A DNA stretch of 64,000 nucleotides from Nisaea sediminum (GTDB lineage Bacteria; Pseudomonadota; Alphaproteobacteria; Thalassobaculales; Thalassobaculaceae): positions 930,001 to 994,000 of the forward strand of contig NZ_JACZCQ010000006.1 of assembly GCF_014904705.1 (NCBI RefSeq), written 5' to 3'. The notes under the pieces were generated by a model. The model had not been told where the DNA came from, searched no databases, and was given only the letters and a program-made list of their open reading frames with translations. Positions within the stretch are counted from its first letter, which is position 1; each line of letters begins with the position of its first letter. A program made the translations under genes and the position numbers. This document shows, piece by piece, positions 54,596 through 63,366 of this stretch.

Positions 54596-54677
54596 TGTAC
54601 CGATTGGTAAGGTGGGGGCTTGAAGGCCCCGTGTCTAGGGTCCATATCCGGCCTGTCATTCTGTATCAATCGGTACA
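54596..54677. promoter_or_regulatory. Two TetR-type operators between tetR and the RND pump
   Basis: TGTACCGATTGGTA at 54596-54609 and the same motif in reverse orientation at 54664-54677 (TATCAATCGGTACA, one mismatch). Each has a TACC-GATT-GGTA inner dyad. The first lies in the tetR leader, the second just upstream of the adaptor gene, with an AT-rich AAAATAT beside it that could be its -10. Confidence 0.7.
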
Positions 54678-54699
54678 AAATATGGATTGGAGCGATCCG

Positions 54700-55926
54700 A
54701 TGGCCGTCCGAGAAAGCAAGCGTTCTAAATATGGCGTCACCGTGGCCGCTGCAAGTGTAGCGGCGGCAATCGCGGCCGGCGCAATCCTCTTCACGCCGTC
54801 TCTGTCGGGCGGCCCCGCTGCCCAGACCGAGGACGCGAAGCCGGCAGCCCCGCAGGCAGTCGCGGTCTCCGTTGCCGCTGTGGTCGAGCGGGATCTGCCC
54901 GGCTGGAAAGAATTTTCCGGCCGCCTCGAAGCGGTCGAAAATGTCGAGATCCGCTCCCGCGTCGCCGGGCAGGTTCTCTCCGTGCATTTCCGTGAGGGCA
55001 GCCTCGTGCAGGCGGGTGACCTTCTCGTTACCATCGATCCGGCTCCTTTCGCCGCCGAAGTGGCGCGGGCGGAAGCCGATCTGACCGCCGCCGAAGCACG
55101 CCTCTCCTTCACCAGAAAGGAGGACGAGCGGGCTCGCAAGTTGGTCGCCAGCCGCACCCTGCCGGTCCGTGAGGGCGATGTGCGCGCCAATGCCTTCCGC
55201 GAGGCGCAGGCCCATTACAAGGCGGCCGACGCAGCCCTGAAGCGGGCGAAGCTCGATCTCGGATATACTGAAATCCGCGCGCCCGTCGCCGGCCGGGTCG
55301 GCCGGATATTGGTCAATGCTGGCAACCTCGTGCCGGCCGGTGCCGGCGCGCCGGCGCTAACCACGCTCGTCTCGGTTGATCCGATCTATGCGAGCTTCGA
55401 TGCCGACGAACAGGTGGTACTGCAGGCGATCCGCGACCTGAAAGCGGCCCCCGGTACAGGTCGTGACGTCTCGCGCATTCCTGTCGAGATGGACTCCGCG
55501 TATAGCGGCGAGGTGACAGTCCGCGGCCATCTGCAGCTGATAGACAACATCGTCGACAGCAACAGCGGCACGGTTCGGGTGCGTGCCCAGTTCGACAATC
55601 CGGACGGGCTCCTGATACCGGGCCAGTTCGCTAAGTTGCGCATGGGCCGGGCGACGGCAGAGCGATCCATGCTCATCACTGAGCGCGCGGTCGGCGTCGA
55701 TCAGGGCAAGAAATTCGTTCTCGTCGTCGGCGCGGACGACACGCTCAGCTATCGCGAGGTCATCCTCGGGCGGAGCGTCGGACGGCTGCGGACCGTGATC
55801 AGCGGTTTGACGTCCGGTGAGCGCATTGTCGTCAATGGCCTGCAGCGGGTGCGCCCGGGCATGCGCGTGGCGCCCGAGATCGTCGAAATGGAGCCGGTCG
55901 AGCCGGTGCAGACCGCTTCGAACTGA
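54700..55926 (+). CDS. RND efflux periplasmic adaptor subunit (MexA/AcrA-like)
   Basis: 408-residue membrane fusion protein. The N-terminal hydrophobic helix (VTVAAASVAAAIAAGAILF) has no lipobox Cys, so it is membrane-anchored rather than acylated. Biotinyl-lipoyl halves appear in IRSRVAGQVLSVHFREG and IRAPVAGRVGRI on both sides of a helical hairpin; beta-barrel and membrane-proximal domains follow. I start at ATG 54700, which has GGAG seven bases upstream; ATG 54682 is possible. The pump gene follows after 53 bp. No outer-membrane channel gene is adjacent. Confidence 0.92.
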   Translation: MAVRESKRSKYGVTVAAASVAAAIAAGAILFTPSLSGGPAAQTEDAKPAAPQAVAVSVAAVVERDLPGWKEFSGRLEAVENVEIRSRVAGQVLSVHFREGSLVQAGDLLVTIDPAPFAAEVARAEADLTAAEARLSFTRKEDERARKLVASRTLPVREGDVRANAFREAQAHYKAADAALKRAKLDLGYTEIRAPVAGRVGRILVNAGNLVPAGAGAPALTTLVSVDPIYASFDADEQVVLQAIRDLKAAPGTGRDVSRIPVEMDSAYSGEVTVRGHLQLIDNIVDSNSGTVRVRAQFDNPDGLLIPGQFAKLRMGRATAERSMLITERAVGVDQGKKFVLVVGADDTLSYREVILGRSVGRLRTVISGLTSGERIVVNGLQRVRPGMRVAPEIVEMEPVEPVQTASN

Positions 55927-55979
55927 CGCTGTCTTCCCGAACGAGCGCCTCACCCCAACCGCGAAACCGGACTCCTGTC

Positions 55980-58900
55980 ATGAACATCTCGAGCTTCTTT
56001 ATTGACCGTCCGGTTTTCGCCGGGGTGCTGTCGGTTCTTATCCTCGTCGCGGGACTCCTCGCCCTGCGGACCTTGCCGATCTCGGAATATCCGGAGGTCG
56101 TGCCGCCCACCGTGGTCGTCACGGCGCAGTATCCGGGCGCCAACCCGAAGGTCATCGCCGCCACCGTGGCGACGCCGATCGAGGAGGCGATCAACGGCGT
56201 CGAGGGCATGATCTACATGAACAGCCAGGCCACCACCGACGGCCTGATGACCCTTACCATCACCTTCCGTCTCGGCACCGATCCGGATCAGGCTCAGCAG
56301 CTCGTGCAGAACCGGGTCAGTCAGGCCGAACCGCGGTTGCCCGAGGAGGTTCGCCGTCTGGGCGTGACGACAGTCAAAAGCTCGCCGGACCTCACCATGG
56401 TCGTCCACCTGCTGTCGCCGAACGGCCGCTACGACATGACCTATCTGCGCAATTATGCCGTTCTCAACGTCAAGGACCGGCTGGCGCGGATCGAAGGTGT
56501 CGGTCAGGTCCGCCTGTTCGGGTCCGGCGACTACGCGATGCGCATCTGGCTCGACCCTCAGAAGGCTGCCGAACGCCGGCTTTCCGCCGGCGATATCGTC
56601 ACCGCCATCCGCGAGCAGAACATCCAGGCGGCGGCCGGCGTGATTGGCGCCTCGCCCAATTCGGTCGGGGTCGACTTGCAGCTTCCCGTCAATGCGCAGG
56701 GGCGTCTTGAGACCGAGGAACAGTTTGGCGACATCATCGTGAAGACCGGCGCCGAAGGCGCCGTCACGCGGCTGCGCGATATCGCGCGGATCGAGCTCGG
56801 CGCTTCGGAATACGCGTTACGCTCCTTGCTCGACAACAAATCCGCGGTGGCGATCCCGATCTTCCAGGCTCCAGGCTCGAACGCGATCGAGATCTCGGAC
56901 AATGTCCGCACGACCATGACGGAACTGAAGCAGTACATGCCGGAGGGTGTGGATTACGAGATCGTCTACGATCCGACGCTTTTCGTCCGCGCCTCCATCG
57001 AGTCCGTCATCCATACGCTGCTGGAGGCGGTGGCGCTCGTCGTCCTCGTGGTGATCCTCTTCCTGCAGACCTGGCGGGCCTCGATCATTCCGCTGCTGGC
57101 CGTCCCGGTTTCCGTCGTTGGCACCTTCGCCGCTATGCATCTGCTCGGCGTCTCGATCAACGCGCTCTCGCTCTTCGGCCTGGTGCTGGCGATCGGCATC
57201 GTCGTCGACGATGCGATCGTCGTGGTCGAGAACGTCGAGCGGAACATCGAGGAAGGGCTGGCGCCGAACGAGGCGACCTATCGGGCAATGCGCGAGGTCT
57301 CCGGACCGATCGTCGCCATCGCTCTTGTGCTGGTGGCGGTCTTCGTGCCGCTCGCTTTCATCACCGGTCTGACCGGGCAGTTCTACGAACAGTTCGCGCT
57401 GACCATCGCGATCTCCACGGTGATCTCGGCGGTGAATTCGCTGACTCTCTCGCCCGCGCTCGCCGCCCTGCTGCTCAAGGGGCACGACGCGCCGAAGGAC
57501 CGGTTGACGCGGGCGATGGATTTCTCCCTCGGCTGGCTCTTTCGCGGCTTCAATGCCGTCTTCCGGCGCGGCGCGAACGCCTATGGCGGCGGCGTCGCCC
57601 GGGTGACCCGGCACAAGACCGTGACCTTCGGGCTCTACCTTCTGTTGCTTGGTGCGACCTACACGGTCTTCAACGCCGTGCCCGGCGGCTTCGTTCCCAT
57701 GCAGGACAAGCAGTATCTGATTGGTTTCGCGCAGCTGCCGAACGGCGCCTCGCTCGACAGGACAGAGGAGGTCATCCGCGAGATGAGCCAGATCGCCCTC
57801 GACGATCCGGACGTGGAGCATGCGGTGTCCTTTCCGGGACTCTCGATCAGCGGCTTCACCAACAGCTCGAGCGCGGGCATCGTCTTCGCGACCCTGAAGC
57901 CGTTCGACGAGCGCAAGGGAGCGGAACACAGTGCCGGCGCGATCGCCGGACGTCTCAATGCACAGTTCGCCGGCATCAAGGACGCCTTCGTGGTGATTTT
58001 CCCGCCGCCGCCCGTCCAGGGACTCGGGACCACCGGCGGCTTCAAGCTGCAGGTCGAAGACCGCGCCTCGAGGGGCTACGAGGAACTGGACGAGACCGTG
58101 CAGGCCTTCCTCGCCGCCGCGCGCCAAGCGCCCGAGCTCGCCAATCTGTTCACCAATTTCCAGGTGAACGTACCGCAGCTCTATGCCGATATCGACCGCA
58201 CCAAGGCGGAGCAACTCGGGGTTTCGGTGACCGATGTATTCGAGACTCTGCAGGTCTATCTCGGAAGCCTTTATGTGAACGATTTCAACCGCTTCGGGAG
58301 AACCTACTCTGTTCGTGTCCAGGCCGATGCCGCCTACCGGGCGCGTCCGGAGGACATCGGAGCCCTCAAAGTCCGCTCGGACAGCGGGGCCATGGTGCCA
58401 CTCTCGGCGCTCCTGCGCGTCGAACCTGCGAACGGGCCGGAACGGGCGCTGCGTTACAACGGCTTTGTCGCCGCCGATGTCAGCGGCGCGCCAGCACCGG
58501 GATTCTCCTCCGGTCAGGCGCAGGCGGCGATCGAGCGGGTCGCCGAGGAGACACTCCCGGCGGGTTTCGCCTTCGAATGGACGGATCTCACCTACCAGCA
58601 GATCCTGGCGGGCGATTCTTCCGCCCTGATCTTCCCGCTTGCCCTGTTTCTCGTCTTTCTGGTGCTCGCAGCGCAGTATGAGAGCCTGAGTCTGCCGGTT
58701 GCTATCATTCTGATCGTTCCGATGAGCGTGCTGGCCGCCATGACAGGCATTTGGCTGATGGGGGAGGACAACAACGTCTTCACCCAGATCGGATTGATCG
58801 TGTTGGTGGGGCTATCGGCGAAGAACGCCATCCTGATCGTCGAGTTCGCCCGCGAGCTGGAGTTCGGCGGACGAACACCGGTCGAAGCGGCGATCGAGGC

Positions 58901-59174
58901 GAGCCGGCTGCGTCTCCGCCCGATCCTGATGACTTCCATGGCCTTTATCATGGGCGTCGTTCCGCTCATCCTTTCGAGCGGAGCGGGCGCGGAGATGCGC
59001 TACGCCATGGGCCTGACGGTTTTCTCGGGGATGATCGGCGTGACCCTGTTCGGCATCTTCTTCACGCCGGTCTTCTACGTCCTCCTCCGGGGGCTTGGCG
59101 GCAACCGGCCCCTGCGCCGTCCGGGAGGCGGGGACGGCGAGGGCGAGCCGCAACAGAAAGCGCTTTCCGCCTGA
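55980..59174 (+). CDS. RND multidrug efflux permease (HAE1, AcrB/MexB-like)
   Basis: 1064-residue inner-membrane proton-driven pump with twelve helices and two large periplasmic loops. It begins with FFIDRPVFAGVLSVL. The proton-relay residues are present: Asp-Asp in GIVVDDAIVVVENV and Lys in GLSAKNAILIVEFA. Length is right for the HAE1 family. With the adaptor and divergent TetR it forms a typical drug-responsive efflux locus; a TolC-like channel must be supplied from elsewhere. Confidence 0.95.
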   Translation: MNISSFFIDRPVFAGVLSVLILVAGLLALRTLPISEYPEVVPPTVVVTAQYPGANPKVIAATVATPIEEAINGVEGMIYMNSQATTDGLMTLTITFRLGTDPDQAQQLVQNRVSQAEPRLPEEVRRLGVTTVKSSPDLTMVVHLLSPNGRYDMTYLRNYAVLNVKDRLARIEGVGQVRLFGSGDYAMRIWLDPQKAAERRLSAGDIVTAIREQNIQAAAGVIGASPNSVGVDLQLPVNAQGRLETEEQFGDIIVKTGAEGAVTRLRDIARIELGASEYALRSLLDNKSAVAIPIFQAPGSNAIEISDNVRTTMTELKQYMPEGVDYEIVYDPTLFVRASIESVIHTLLEAVALVVLVVILFLQTWRASIIPLLAVPVSVVGTFAAMHLLGVSINALSLFGLVLAIGIVVDDAIVVVENVERNIEEGLAPNEATYRAMREVSGPIVAIALVLVAVFVPLAFITGLTGQFYEQFALTIAISTVISAVNSLTLSPALAALLLKGHDAPKDRLTRAMDFSLGWLFRGFNAVFRRGANAYGGGVARVTRHKTVTFGLYLLLLGATYTVFNAVPGGFVPMQDKQYLIGFAQLPNGASLDRTEEVIREMSQIALDDPDVEHAVSFPGLSISGFTNSSSAGIVFATLKPFDERKGAEHSAGAIAGRLNAQFAGIKDAFVVIFPPPPVQGLGTTGGFKLQVEDRASRGYEELDETVQAFLAAARQAPELANLFTNFQVNVPQLYADIDRTKAEQLGVSVTDVFETLQVYLGSLYVNDFNRFGRTYSVRVQADAAYRARPEDIGALKVRSDSGAMVPLSALLRVEPANGPERALRYNGFVAADVSGAPAPGFSSGQAQAAIERVAEETLPAGFAFEWTDLTYQQILAGDSSALIFPLALFLVFLVLAAQYESLSLPVAIILIVPMSVLAAMTGIWLMGEDNNVFTQIGLIVLVGLSAKNAILIVEFARELEFGGRTPVEAAIEASRLRLRPILMTSMAFIMGVVPLILSSGAGAEMRYAMGLTVFSGMIGVTLFGIFFTPVFYVLLRGLGGNRPLRRPGGGDGEGEPQQKALSA

Positions 59175-59356
59175 GCGCGCGGGCCGTCGATCAAAGCGGA
59201 GCGGATTCCGGCACTTCCATTCCGCCTTGGCTCGTAGAACTTCGTCCAGGTTGGTCCGATCCCTCCACGGAGGTGCCGTATCCATGATCCTGAAGCCGCG
59301 TTGACGGCATCCGGCGCGCCTCGCACACTCTTTCGAAAGAGCGTACGGAGGGGACG

Positions 59357-60409
59357 ATGGCGAAGAAAAAGGCTCTGGTCGTAGGGGCGCTCGGCGTGAT
59401 CGGGCGCCGGCTGGTGCAGCATCTGGAGGAGATCGGCGGCTGGGACATCGTCGGCGTCAGCCGGCGGGCGCCGGATTTCCCGACACGGGCGGCGCACATT
59501 TCCGCCGATCTGCTCGACCGGGCGGATGCCGAGACCAAGCTCGGCTCCCTCACCGACATCACGCATATCTTTTACTGCGCCTTTCAGGCCCGCCCGACCT
59601 GGGCGGAGCACGATGCGCCGAATCTCGCCATGCTGGTCAATTCGGTCGAGCCGGTCGCGGCGGCCTCCAAGGGGCTGGAACATGTCCAGCTGATCGAGGG
59701 CAACAAGATCTACGGCAGTCATCTCGGGCCGTTCAGGACCCCGGCCAGGGAGGAGGACCCTCCGCACATGCTGCCGAATTTCTACCACACGCAGGAGAGC
59801 TGGCTGCGCGCCGCGCAGAAGGACCGGCGCTGGAGCTGGTCGGCGCTGCGCCCGCATACGGTCTGCGGCTTCGCGGTCGGCAATCCGATGAATATTTCCA
59901 CCTGTATCGCGGTCTATGCGGCGATCTCGAAGGAACTCGGCCTGCCGCTCCGGTTTCCGGGCAAGCGCGGAGCGTACGAGGCGGTCTATCAGGTGACGGA
60001 CTCGGCCCTGCTGGCGCGCGCCATGGTCTTCTGCGCCACGGCGGAGAGCGCCCGCAACGAGGTCTTCAACATCACCAACGGCGATTTCTTCCGCTGGAAG
60101 AATGTCTGGCCGAAATTCGCCGCGCATTTCGGCATGGAGCCGGGCGACGTGCAGACCATTCCGCTGACCGAGTTCATGGCTGACAAGGCGCCGCTCTGGG
60201 AGCGGATGGTGGAGAAATACGGCCTGATGCACACGCCCTATGCCGATATCGCCGCCTGGCCCTTCGCGGATTACGTCTTCGGCACCGACTGGGACGTCAT
60301 GACCGACACGCTGAAGATCCGCATGGCCGGGTTCCACGATTATGTCCGGTCCGAGGAGATGTTCCTCGACCTGTTCGAGGAGTTCCGCGCGCGGAAGGCG
60401 ATTCCTTGA
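59357..60409 (+). CDS. PRISE-type SDR reductase (progesterone 5-beta-reductase/iridoid synthase-like)
   Basis: 350-residue extended short-chain dehydrogenase. The cofactor motif is VVGALGVIGRRLVQHL (GxxGxxG). The catalytic Tyr is in NFYHTQESW, the position typical of the PRISE family, and LIEGNKIYGSHLGPF holds the conserved Lys. Plant members reduce enones of steroids or 8-oxogeranial; bacterial ones reduce small enones, with true substrates unknown. ATG 59357 has GGAGGGG about seven bases upstream. 59175-59356 upstream holds no gene that I can support. Confidence 0.86.
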   Translation: MAKKKALVVGALGVIGRRLVQHLEEIGGWDIVGVSRRAPDFPTRAAHISADLLDRADAETKLGSLTDITHIFYCAFQARPTWAEHDAPNLAMLVNSVEPVAAASKGLEHVQLIEGNKIYGSHLGPFRTPAREEDPPHMLPNFYHTQESWLRAAQKDRRWSWSALRPHTVCGFAVGNPMNISTCIAVYAAISKELGLPLRFPGKRGAYEAVYQVTDSALLARAMVFCATAESARNEVFNITNGDFFRWKNVWPKFAAHFGMEPGDVQTIPLTEFMADKAPLWERMVEKYGLMHTPYADIAAWPFADYVFGTDWDVMTDTLKIRMAGFHDYVRSEEMFLDLFEEFRARKAIP

Positions 60410-60418
60410 TTATTGAGC

Positions 60419-60503
60419 CGTCATCCCGGCGAAAGCCGGGACCTCATCGAACATAGGGCGGAGTTCGTCTCCGCGAGGTCCCGGATCGGGGTCCGGGATG
60501 ACG
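60419..60503. repeat. Palindromic dispersed repeat, copy 3 (diverged)
   Basis: 85 bp inverted repeat with the same outer arms as copies 1 and 2: CGTCATCCCGG (60419-60429) and CCGGGATGACG (60493-60503). The inner arms differ: GGGACCTC (60438-60445) and GAGGTCCC (60475-60482). As with copy 2 it lies between convergent genes. Confidence 0.82.
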
Positions 60504-60521
60504 AATTAGGGAAATGCGGCC

Positions 60522-61439
60522 CTAAACCTCCGGGCCGCTATCCGGCTTGTTGCCGACGCGGTGCGGGGCGTTGCGGTGTTCGAGCTCGAGCAGCAGCGAG
60601 GTCTGGTCATGCTCGGCGAAGCCACGGGCGCTCAGCTTGTCGTAGAAATCCCGGACGAGGCCGAGAAGCGGAAGCTCGATCCCGCATCGCTCCGCGGTCG
60701 TGAGCACCGTATTGAGGTCCTTCAGCATGTTGCGGACCGGCGCGCCCGGGCTCCAGTTGCGCTCGAGGATGCGGCCGCCATGCTCCTGCAGCACGCGGCT
60801 CTCGGCGAAGCCGCCGCGCAGCGCGTCGCGCACCGCCGACGGGTCGGCACCGCCGGCCTCGGCCAGCAGCATGGATTCGGAAAGACCGGCGATGGAGATC
60901 GCGACGATCACCTGATTGCAGAGTTTGGTGAGCTGGCCGGCGCCGCAGGGGCCGACGCGGAACGGGCGGCCCATCGCGGCGAGCACCGGGGTCGCCTCGA
61001 CGAAAGTGTCCTTCTCGCCGCCGACCATGATGGCGAGGCTGCCGAGTTCGGCGCCCTGGGTTCCGCCGGAGACCGGTGCGTCCAGATGGCGGAGGCCGAG
61101 CTTGGTGAGTTGCGTGTCGAATTCCTGCTCGGCCAGGGGAGCGATCGAACTCATGTCGCAGAAGATCGCGCCCCGCTTCATCGCTTCCGCGACTCCGCGC
61201 TTGAACAGGATCTCGCTGACCGCATCGGCGTCGGTCACGCAGGTGCAGACAATGTCGGCCTCCGCGACCGCCTCAGCCGGGTTGTCGGCAATGGTGGCGT
61301 GATGCGTGGCGAGTGCCTCCGCCTTCCCCTGAGTCCTGTTCCAGACCGTCAGCGGAAAGCCGGCGCGGGCGATGTTGGTGGCCATGCTCTGGCCCATCCG
61401 CCCGATGCCGAGAAAGGTGACATTCGGTGTCATTCCCAT
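60522..61439 (-). CDS. 3-hydroxyisobutyrate dehydrogenase family oxidoreductase
   Basis: 305-residue beta-hydroxyacid dehydrogenase. Cofactor loop FLGIGRMGQSMATNIARAG; substrate motif DAPVSGGTQGAELGSL; catalytic Lys in GQLTKLCNQ. Relatives include 3-hydroxyisobutyrate dehydrogenase and tartronate semialdehyde reductase. The neighbouring 2-keto-3-deoxygalactonate kinase-like gene, 19 bp upstream on the same strand, makes a sugar-acid role more likely than valine breakdown. Confidence 0.88.
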   Translation of the reverse strand: MGMTPNVTFLGIGRMGQSMATNIARAGFPLTVWNRTQGKAEALATHHATIADNPAEAVAEADIVCTCVTDADAVSEILFKRGVAEAMKRGAIFCDMSSIAPLAEQEFDTQLTKLGLRHLDAPVSGGTQGAELGSLAIMVGGEKDTFVEATPVLAAMGRPFRVGPCGAGQLTKLCNQVIVAISIAGLSESMLLAEAGGADPSAVRDALRGGFAESRVLQEHGGRILERNWSPGAPVRNMLKDLNTVLTTAERCGIELPLLGLVRDFYDKLSARGFAEHDQTSLLLELEHRNAPHRVGNKPDSGPEV

Positions 61440-61458
61440 CCCTTCGTCGCGCGCCCCG

Positions 61459-62391
61459 CTATCCTCTTTTCAGAAGATCCTTGGCCAGTCGGAACAAGCC
61501 ATGGGCGCCTGTATACTCTCCCAGTTGGCGACAGCGTATATCACGGGCGGCAAGCGCCGGGGTGTAGAGATCGGTGAGGTCTGGGTTGCCGATTATGCAA
61601 ACCTCTGATCCGGCAGGAATATTGTGCGCTGCGGCATAAACTTCGCTGCCGATCAGCAGGCCGGAAAGGAAGGCGCCGCTCTTCTCCACCGGGAGCGTTC
61701 CGAGCAGGGTTCCGGCCCGGACCGTGAAGAGCTGGGCCAGCATTCCGCCCTCTTTTCCCGCCGCCGCGAGACCATCCCGAAATCCTTCCTCGGACCAGGC
61801 CGCATGCTCGATCGTGGAGCCGAGGATCGAATGGCGGCGCAACAGGTCGAACAGTTCGCCGGTCATGTAGGTGTGGAAGTCACGGATGATGCCGTCTTCC
61901 AGCAGCGCCCATTTGCTGTGCGTGCCGGGCAGGCAGATCAGGTGGCGACCGCCGCCGAGCTGTTCCAGGGCTCCGAGGATCTGCAGTTCCTCTCCGCGCA
62001 TGACGTCGGCCCGGCCGTCCTGCTGTGTCGAGAGACCCGGCGCGATCCAGAAGGCGTGGCCCGACTTCATCCTGCCCGAAACGGCCGCTGCGGCGAGGCC
62101 GGCCGGATCGGCGGGACAGGGCAGGTAGGGCGCCTCGATCCAGCCCTGGCGGCTGCCAATCATCCCGCCCAGGACGATCTGCGGCGCTCTTGCCGGATCG
62201 GCCGGCAGCCAGTCGCCGACGATCTGGTGAAAGGCGCTCTCGAAATCGCCGTCGTCGATCGCCCGGATCCCGGCCGCTGCGCGGCGCCGGTCCAGAATGG
62301 TGCCGTCGGCAGCCAAGCGGAATGCCCGCAGACTGGTGGTTCCCCAATCGACGGCCAGAACCGCCGCATCCTCTGCTGTCATCTCGGCCAT
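61459..62391 (-). CDS. dgoK: 2-dehydro-3-deoxygalactonokinase
   Basis: 310-residue sugar-acid kinase of the DgoK family, phosphorylating 2-keto-3-deoxygalactonate in the De Ley-Doudoroff branch. The start VLAVDWGTTSLRAFRL is the ATP-domain motif; LPGTHSKWALLEDG and TYMTGELFDLLRRHSILG are DgoK signatures. ATG 62391 has GGGGAA about eight bases upstream; an in-frame upstream start would add 19 residues. It is divergent from the FAH-family gene (116 bp). Confidence 0.88.
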   Translation of the reverse strand: MAEMTAEDAAVLAVDWGTTSLRAFRLAADGTILDRRRAAAGIRAIDDGDFESAFHQIVGDWLPADPARAPQIVLGGMIGSRQGWIEAPYLPCPADPAGLAAAAVSGRMKSGHAFWIAPGLSTQQDGRADVMRGEELQILGALEQLGGGRHLICLPGTHSKWALLEDGIIRDFHTYMTGELFDLLRRHSILGSTIEHAAWSEEGFRDGLAAAGKEGGMLAQLFTVRAGTLLGTLPVEKSGAFLSGLLIGSEVYAAAHNIPAGSEVCIIGNPDLTDLYTPALAARDIRCRQLGEYTGAHGLFRLAKDLLKRG

Positions 62392-62507
62392 GGTCACGTT
62401 CCCCGACGCGGCGCTGCCGCTGCTTGACTTGGCGGTATCCGGCTGCAAACCTCGCCGCCTGTCTTTTAGGCTGCAATCAAAAATCGTTTGGGGGAAGGAG
62501 CTATCCC

Positions 62508-63356
62508 ATGAAGCTGCTGCGGTATGGCGCGTCGGGTGCCGAAAAGCCGGGAATTCTGGACGGCGACGGCAAGATCCGGGATCTGTCGGGCATCGTCGGC
62601 GACATCGACGGGGCCGCGCTGAGCCCGGAAGGACTGGCGAAGATCGTCGCCGCGGATGTCGGCTCGCTTCCGGTCGTCTCCGGCAACCCGCGTCTCGGCG
62701 CCTGCGTCGGCGGGGTCGGCAAGATGATCTGCGTCGGTCTCAACTACAGCGACCACGCCGCCGAGTCCGGCATGGAAGTGCCGCCAGAGCCGATCATCTT
62801 CATGAAGGCGACCTCGGCGATCTGCGGCCCCAACGACGACACGATCGTGCCGCGCGGTTCGAAGAAGCTGGACTATGAGGTCGAGCTCGGCATCGTCATC
62901 GGCAAGACGGCGAAATATGTCTCGGAAGCGAATGCGCTGGATTACGTCGCCGGCTATTGCGTCGTGAACGACGTCTCCGAGCGCGAGTTCCAGGCGGAAC
63001 GCTCCGGCCAGTGGACCAAGGGCAAGAGCTGCGACACCTTCGGGCCGACCGGTCCCTGGATGGTCACGAAGGACGAGATCCCGAACCCGCAGGAACTCGG
63101 CATCTGGGCCAAGGTGAACGGTGAGTTCCGGCAGAACGGCAACACCAACACCATGGTCTACGGTCCGGCCTTCCTGGTGCATTATCTCAGCCAGTTCTTC
63201 ACCCTGCATCCGGGCGACGTGATCCCGACCGGCACACCGCCGGGCGTCGGCATGGGCTTCAAGCCGGAGCCGAAATACCTGAAAGCGGGCGACGTGGTGG
63301 AACTTGGCATCGACGGGCTCGGCGCGCAGCGCCAGACCTGCGTCGCCGACAGCTGA
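62508..63356 (+). CDS. Fumarylacetoacetate hydrolase family protein (2,4-diketo-3-deoxy sugar acid hydrolase-like)
   Basis: 282-residue FAH-fold protein. Metal ligands are in DYEVELGIVIG; ICVGLNYSDHA and PIIFMKATSAICGPND are typical of the branch that includes 2,4-diketo-3-deoxy-L-fuconate/rhamnonate hydrolases. PTGTPPGVGMG closes the active site. ATG 62508 has AAGGAG seven bases upstream. The SDR gene follows after 10 bp; in L-fucose and L-rhamnose oxidative pathways, such an SDR makes the diketo acid that this enzyme cleaves. The assignment is inferred from this pairing. Confidence 0.85.
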   Translation: MKLLRYGASGAEKPGILDGDGKIRDLSGIVGDIDGAALSPEGLAKIVAADVGSLPVVSGNPRLGACVGGVGKMICVGLNYSDHAAESGMEVPPEPIIFMKATSAICGPNDDTIVPRGSKKLDYEVELGIVIGKTAKYVSEANALDYVAGYCVVNDVSEREFQAERSGQWTKGKSCDTFGPTGPWMVTKDEIPNPQELGIWAKVNGEFRQNGNTNTMVYGPAFLVHYLSQFFTLHPGDVIPTGTPPGVGMGFKPEPKYLKAGDVVELGIDGLGAQRQTCVADS

Positions 63357-63366
63357 TCGCCGGCCC

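Noticed and set aside
56817-58214. Minus-strand frame of 465 codons inside the RND permease
   Set aside because: Low-complexity His/Arg/Asp/Gly shadow of the permease gene; no start context or family match.
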